The translations under genes were made by a program, and so were the position numbers. From assembly GCF_014692525.1 (NCBI RefSeq), contig NZ_JACNYL010000004.1, forward strand, positions 62,001 to 126,000: a stretch of 64,000 nucleotides of DNA, in the 5' to 3' direction. The notes below the pieces were generated by a model. It ran no database searches. It was not told the origin of the DNA and saw only the letters and a program-made list of their open reading frames with translations. Positions 62,573 to 64,000 of this stretch are shown here, in pieces. Origin of the DNA: Sphingobacterium chuzhouense (GTDB taxonomy: Bacteria > Bacteroidota > Bacteroidia > Sphingobacteriales > Sphingobacteriaceae). Numbering within the stretch: the first letter of the stretch is position 1; each line of letters opens with the position of its first letter.

Positions 62573-63415
62573 ATGAAATTTATTTATTCTATACTATTTG
62601 TGGTGTTATTAAATTATTATACGCTAGCACAGGAGAAGGTTGCACTATATGCCGAAATCCCCAATGCGACGAAATCTGCGGAAGATTTAGAAGAGGAAAA
62701 CATCCCCGTTTTGTATAAATATGAGTTGCCTAGCGCCAAACAGGCTGTATTGGTGATCCCAGGAGGGGGATACTCCCATGTGGCCATTAATCACGAAGGG
62801 CATGAAATAGCCAAGGCGTTTAATGAGGAGGGTTATAGTGCTTTTGTACTGTATTATCGCTTGCCTAAAGATGAGTATATGGAAATACGGAAGATAGGGC
62901 CTTTACAGGATGCGCAACGTGGTATGCAATATATTAGAGAGCATTATGACTTCGATAAGATTGGGGTAATAGGGTTTTCAGCAGGAGGTCACTTAGCATC
63001 ATCATTATCAAATCATTTTGATGACGTGAAAATTGAGAATCAGCATGCTATTGATTTAGCACCTGATTTTTCAGTATTGGTCTATCCTGTCATTTCGATG
63101 GATGATGAGATTACACACAAGGGGTCGAAGAAAAACTTGATAGGTGAGCAACCTCATTCGGATGATCTATTATATTTCTCTTTGGAGAAGCAGGTATCCA
63201 CGAAAACTCCACCTACCTTTTTGGTACATGCCGAAGATGATAAAGCAGTACCTGTTGCCAATGCATTACGTTACAAAGAAGCGTTGGACAGGGTGGGAGT
63301 AATCAATGATATGTTTATTTACAATACGGGTGGGCACGGTTTTGGCCTACATAACAAAACCGACGCTAGAAAATGGTCAGAAGTCATGTTTACTTGGTTA
63401 AAAGATTTGAAATGA
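62573..63415 (+). CDS. secreted alpha/beta-hydrolase esterase
   Basis: A 280-residue esterase with a signal peptide (to about 20, YTLAQE). Motifs: VIPGGGYSHVA near the N-terminus, the nucleophile elbow GFSAGG, VHAEDDKAVPV with the Asp and NTGGHGFGL with the His. It resembles acetylxylan-type BD-FAE esterases. It lies 4 bases after ald. Confidence 0.88.
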   Translation: MKFIYSILFVVLLNYYTLAQEKVALYAEIPNATKSAEDLEEENIPVLYKYELPSAKQAVLVIPGGGYSHVAINHEGHEIAKAFNEEGYSAFVLYYRLPKDEYMEIRKIGPLQDAQRGMQYIREHYDFDKIGVIGFSAGGHLASSLSNHFDDVKIENQHAIDLAPDFSVLVYPVISMDDEITHKGSKKNLIGEQPHSDDLLYFSLEKQVSTKTPPTFLVHAEDDKAVPVANALRYKEALDRVGVINDMFIYNTGGHGFGLHNKTDARKWSEVMFTWLKDLK

Positions 63416-63460
63416 TTAAAGAAACTCATCGAAACCACATTAGAAGCAGAATAGGTAGCC

Positions 63461-64000
63461 TTAATCGAATGTAATATATTTTGTAATACTAATATTTACT
63501 TTACTGCCAATGGCAATCTTGGACAACGGGTATAAAATAGCATGCAAAGTAAGCTGTCCGTTGCTCAATATCAATTCCTTATAAAACCCACGAAAACGTA
63601 TGTCTTTCACATGAAATGTCCCTTGCGGATTTTCTTCGAAGGACACATCTTCTTGATGGATTCCAATCGTATGGTTTGATGAAATGCCCATGAGGGCAGC
63701 TTGGTTCGAAGATAAGATATTACTTTTTGCAAGCAGCTGTGCTGTGTAACTGTGGGTCGGTTCGTAATAAAGCTTTGTAGGAGAACCCTGCTCAATTATC
63801 TTTGCGTTTTTCATGACAATAAGTTCATCGGACAGGGCAAGAACCTCCGTGGGATCATGAGAGACCAAAAGTATGGTAAGGCCAGTATCTTCTACGATTT
63901 GCCGAATGTCTTGTTGCAACGCATCTCGAAACGCTGCATCTACTTGGTTAAACGGTTCATCCATGAGGAGTACCTCCGGCTCGTTTACTAAAGCACGTGC
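63461..64000 (-). CDS. ABC transporter ATPase with TOBE domain (C-terminal part)
   Basis: The frame runs in from the right edge: ARALVNEPEVLLMDEPFNQVDA contains Walker B and D-loop, then ILLVSHDPTEVLALSDE with the switch His, and a C-terminal TOBE-type domain from about residue 95 of the fragment. The pattern matches sulfate/ferric-iron/spermidine-type importers. The Walker A part and partners lie outside the window. The ATG at 63964 is internal. Confidence 0.88.
   Translation of the reverse strand, partial: ARALVNEPEVLLMDEPFNQVDAAFRDALQQDIRQIVEDTGLTILLVSHDPTEVLALSDELIVMKNAKIIEQGSPTKLYYEPTHSYTAQLLAKSNILSSNQAALMGISSNHTIGIHQEDVSFEENPQGTFHVKDIRFRGFYKELILSNGQLTLHAILYPLSKIAIGSKVNISITKYITFD

Overview
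The window looks like a chromosome segment of a Bacteroidota bacterium, most likely a Sphingobacterium-like member of the Sphingobacteriaceae. The reasons are a SusC/SusD outer-membrane pair, many lipoproteins, scarce Shine-Dalgarno sequences, promoters of the Bacteroidota form TTTG-N19-TAnnTTTG (clearest before the tRNA-Glu gene and the LacI-type regulator), and the order miaB / sigma-54 activator / lptE / TPR protein / secG / groES / groEL. No database search was possible; assignments rest on motifs, lengths and context.

Layout. 1-7.5 kb is core housekeeping: miaB (cut by the left edge), a sigma-54 activator, lptE, an acidic TPR protein, secG, groES-groEL and two small membrane proteins. 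7.5-17.1 kb is a same-strand signalling cluster: a receiver-PAS kinase, a 1198-residue hybrid kinase with three receivers, single-domain receivers, CheR and CheB without other chemotaxis parts, and a large MscS-type channel. 17.1-21.4 kb holds stress-type genes (acidic repeat protein, universal stress protein, DUF4142 protein) and a dicarboxylate/amino-acid symporter convergent with an IclR regulator.

22.1-39.8 kb is a LacI-headed nutrient locus: polyol (mannitol-type) dehydrogenase, secreted M20 amidohydrolase, FN3 lipoprotein, SusC, SusD, metallo-beta-lactamase-fold lipoprotein, glycerophosphodiesterase, Na+/solute symporter, two unrecognised proteins, an FAD oxidoreductase and a PfkB sugar kinase. 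It has no recognisable glycoside hydrolase. A plausible reading is import of a phosphodiester- or amide-linked polyol compound and entry of the polyol into central metabolism through a ketose and its phosphate.

39.8-56.9 kb is accessory and partly decayed: a sulfatase-tail remnant, a broken TPR histidine kinase, remnants of an arsenic operon, then an intact and visibly G+C-richer block (NhaA, a second dicarboxylate symporter, universal stress protein, alanine/glycine symporter, PutP, TrkH, TrkA) that looks like a Na+/K+/osmolyte module. After it come a cysteine-rich copper-binding-type protein, an IS3-type transposase stub, small membrane proteins and lipoproteins (one frameshifted), and a degenerate reading frame ending at the 3' side of tRNA-Glu, a classic integration position.

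57-64 kb returns to core-like genes: a secreted protein, ribH and a TPR membrane protein in one operon, a membrane-bound nucleotide-sugar 4,6-dehydratase, alanine dehydrogenase, a secreted esterase, and an ABC ATPase cut by the right edge.
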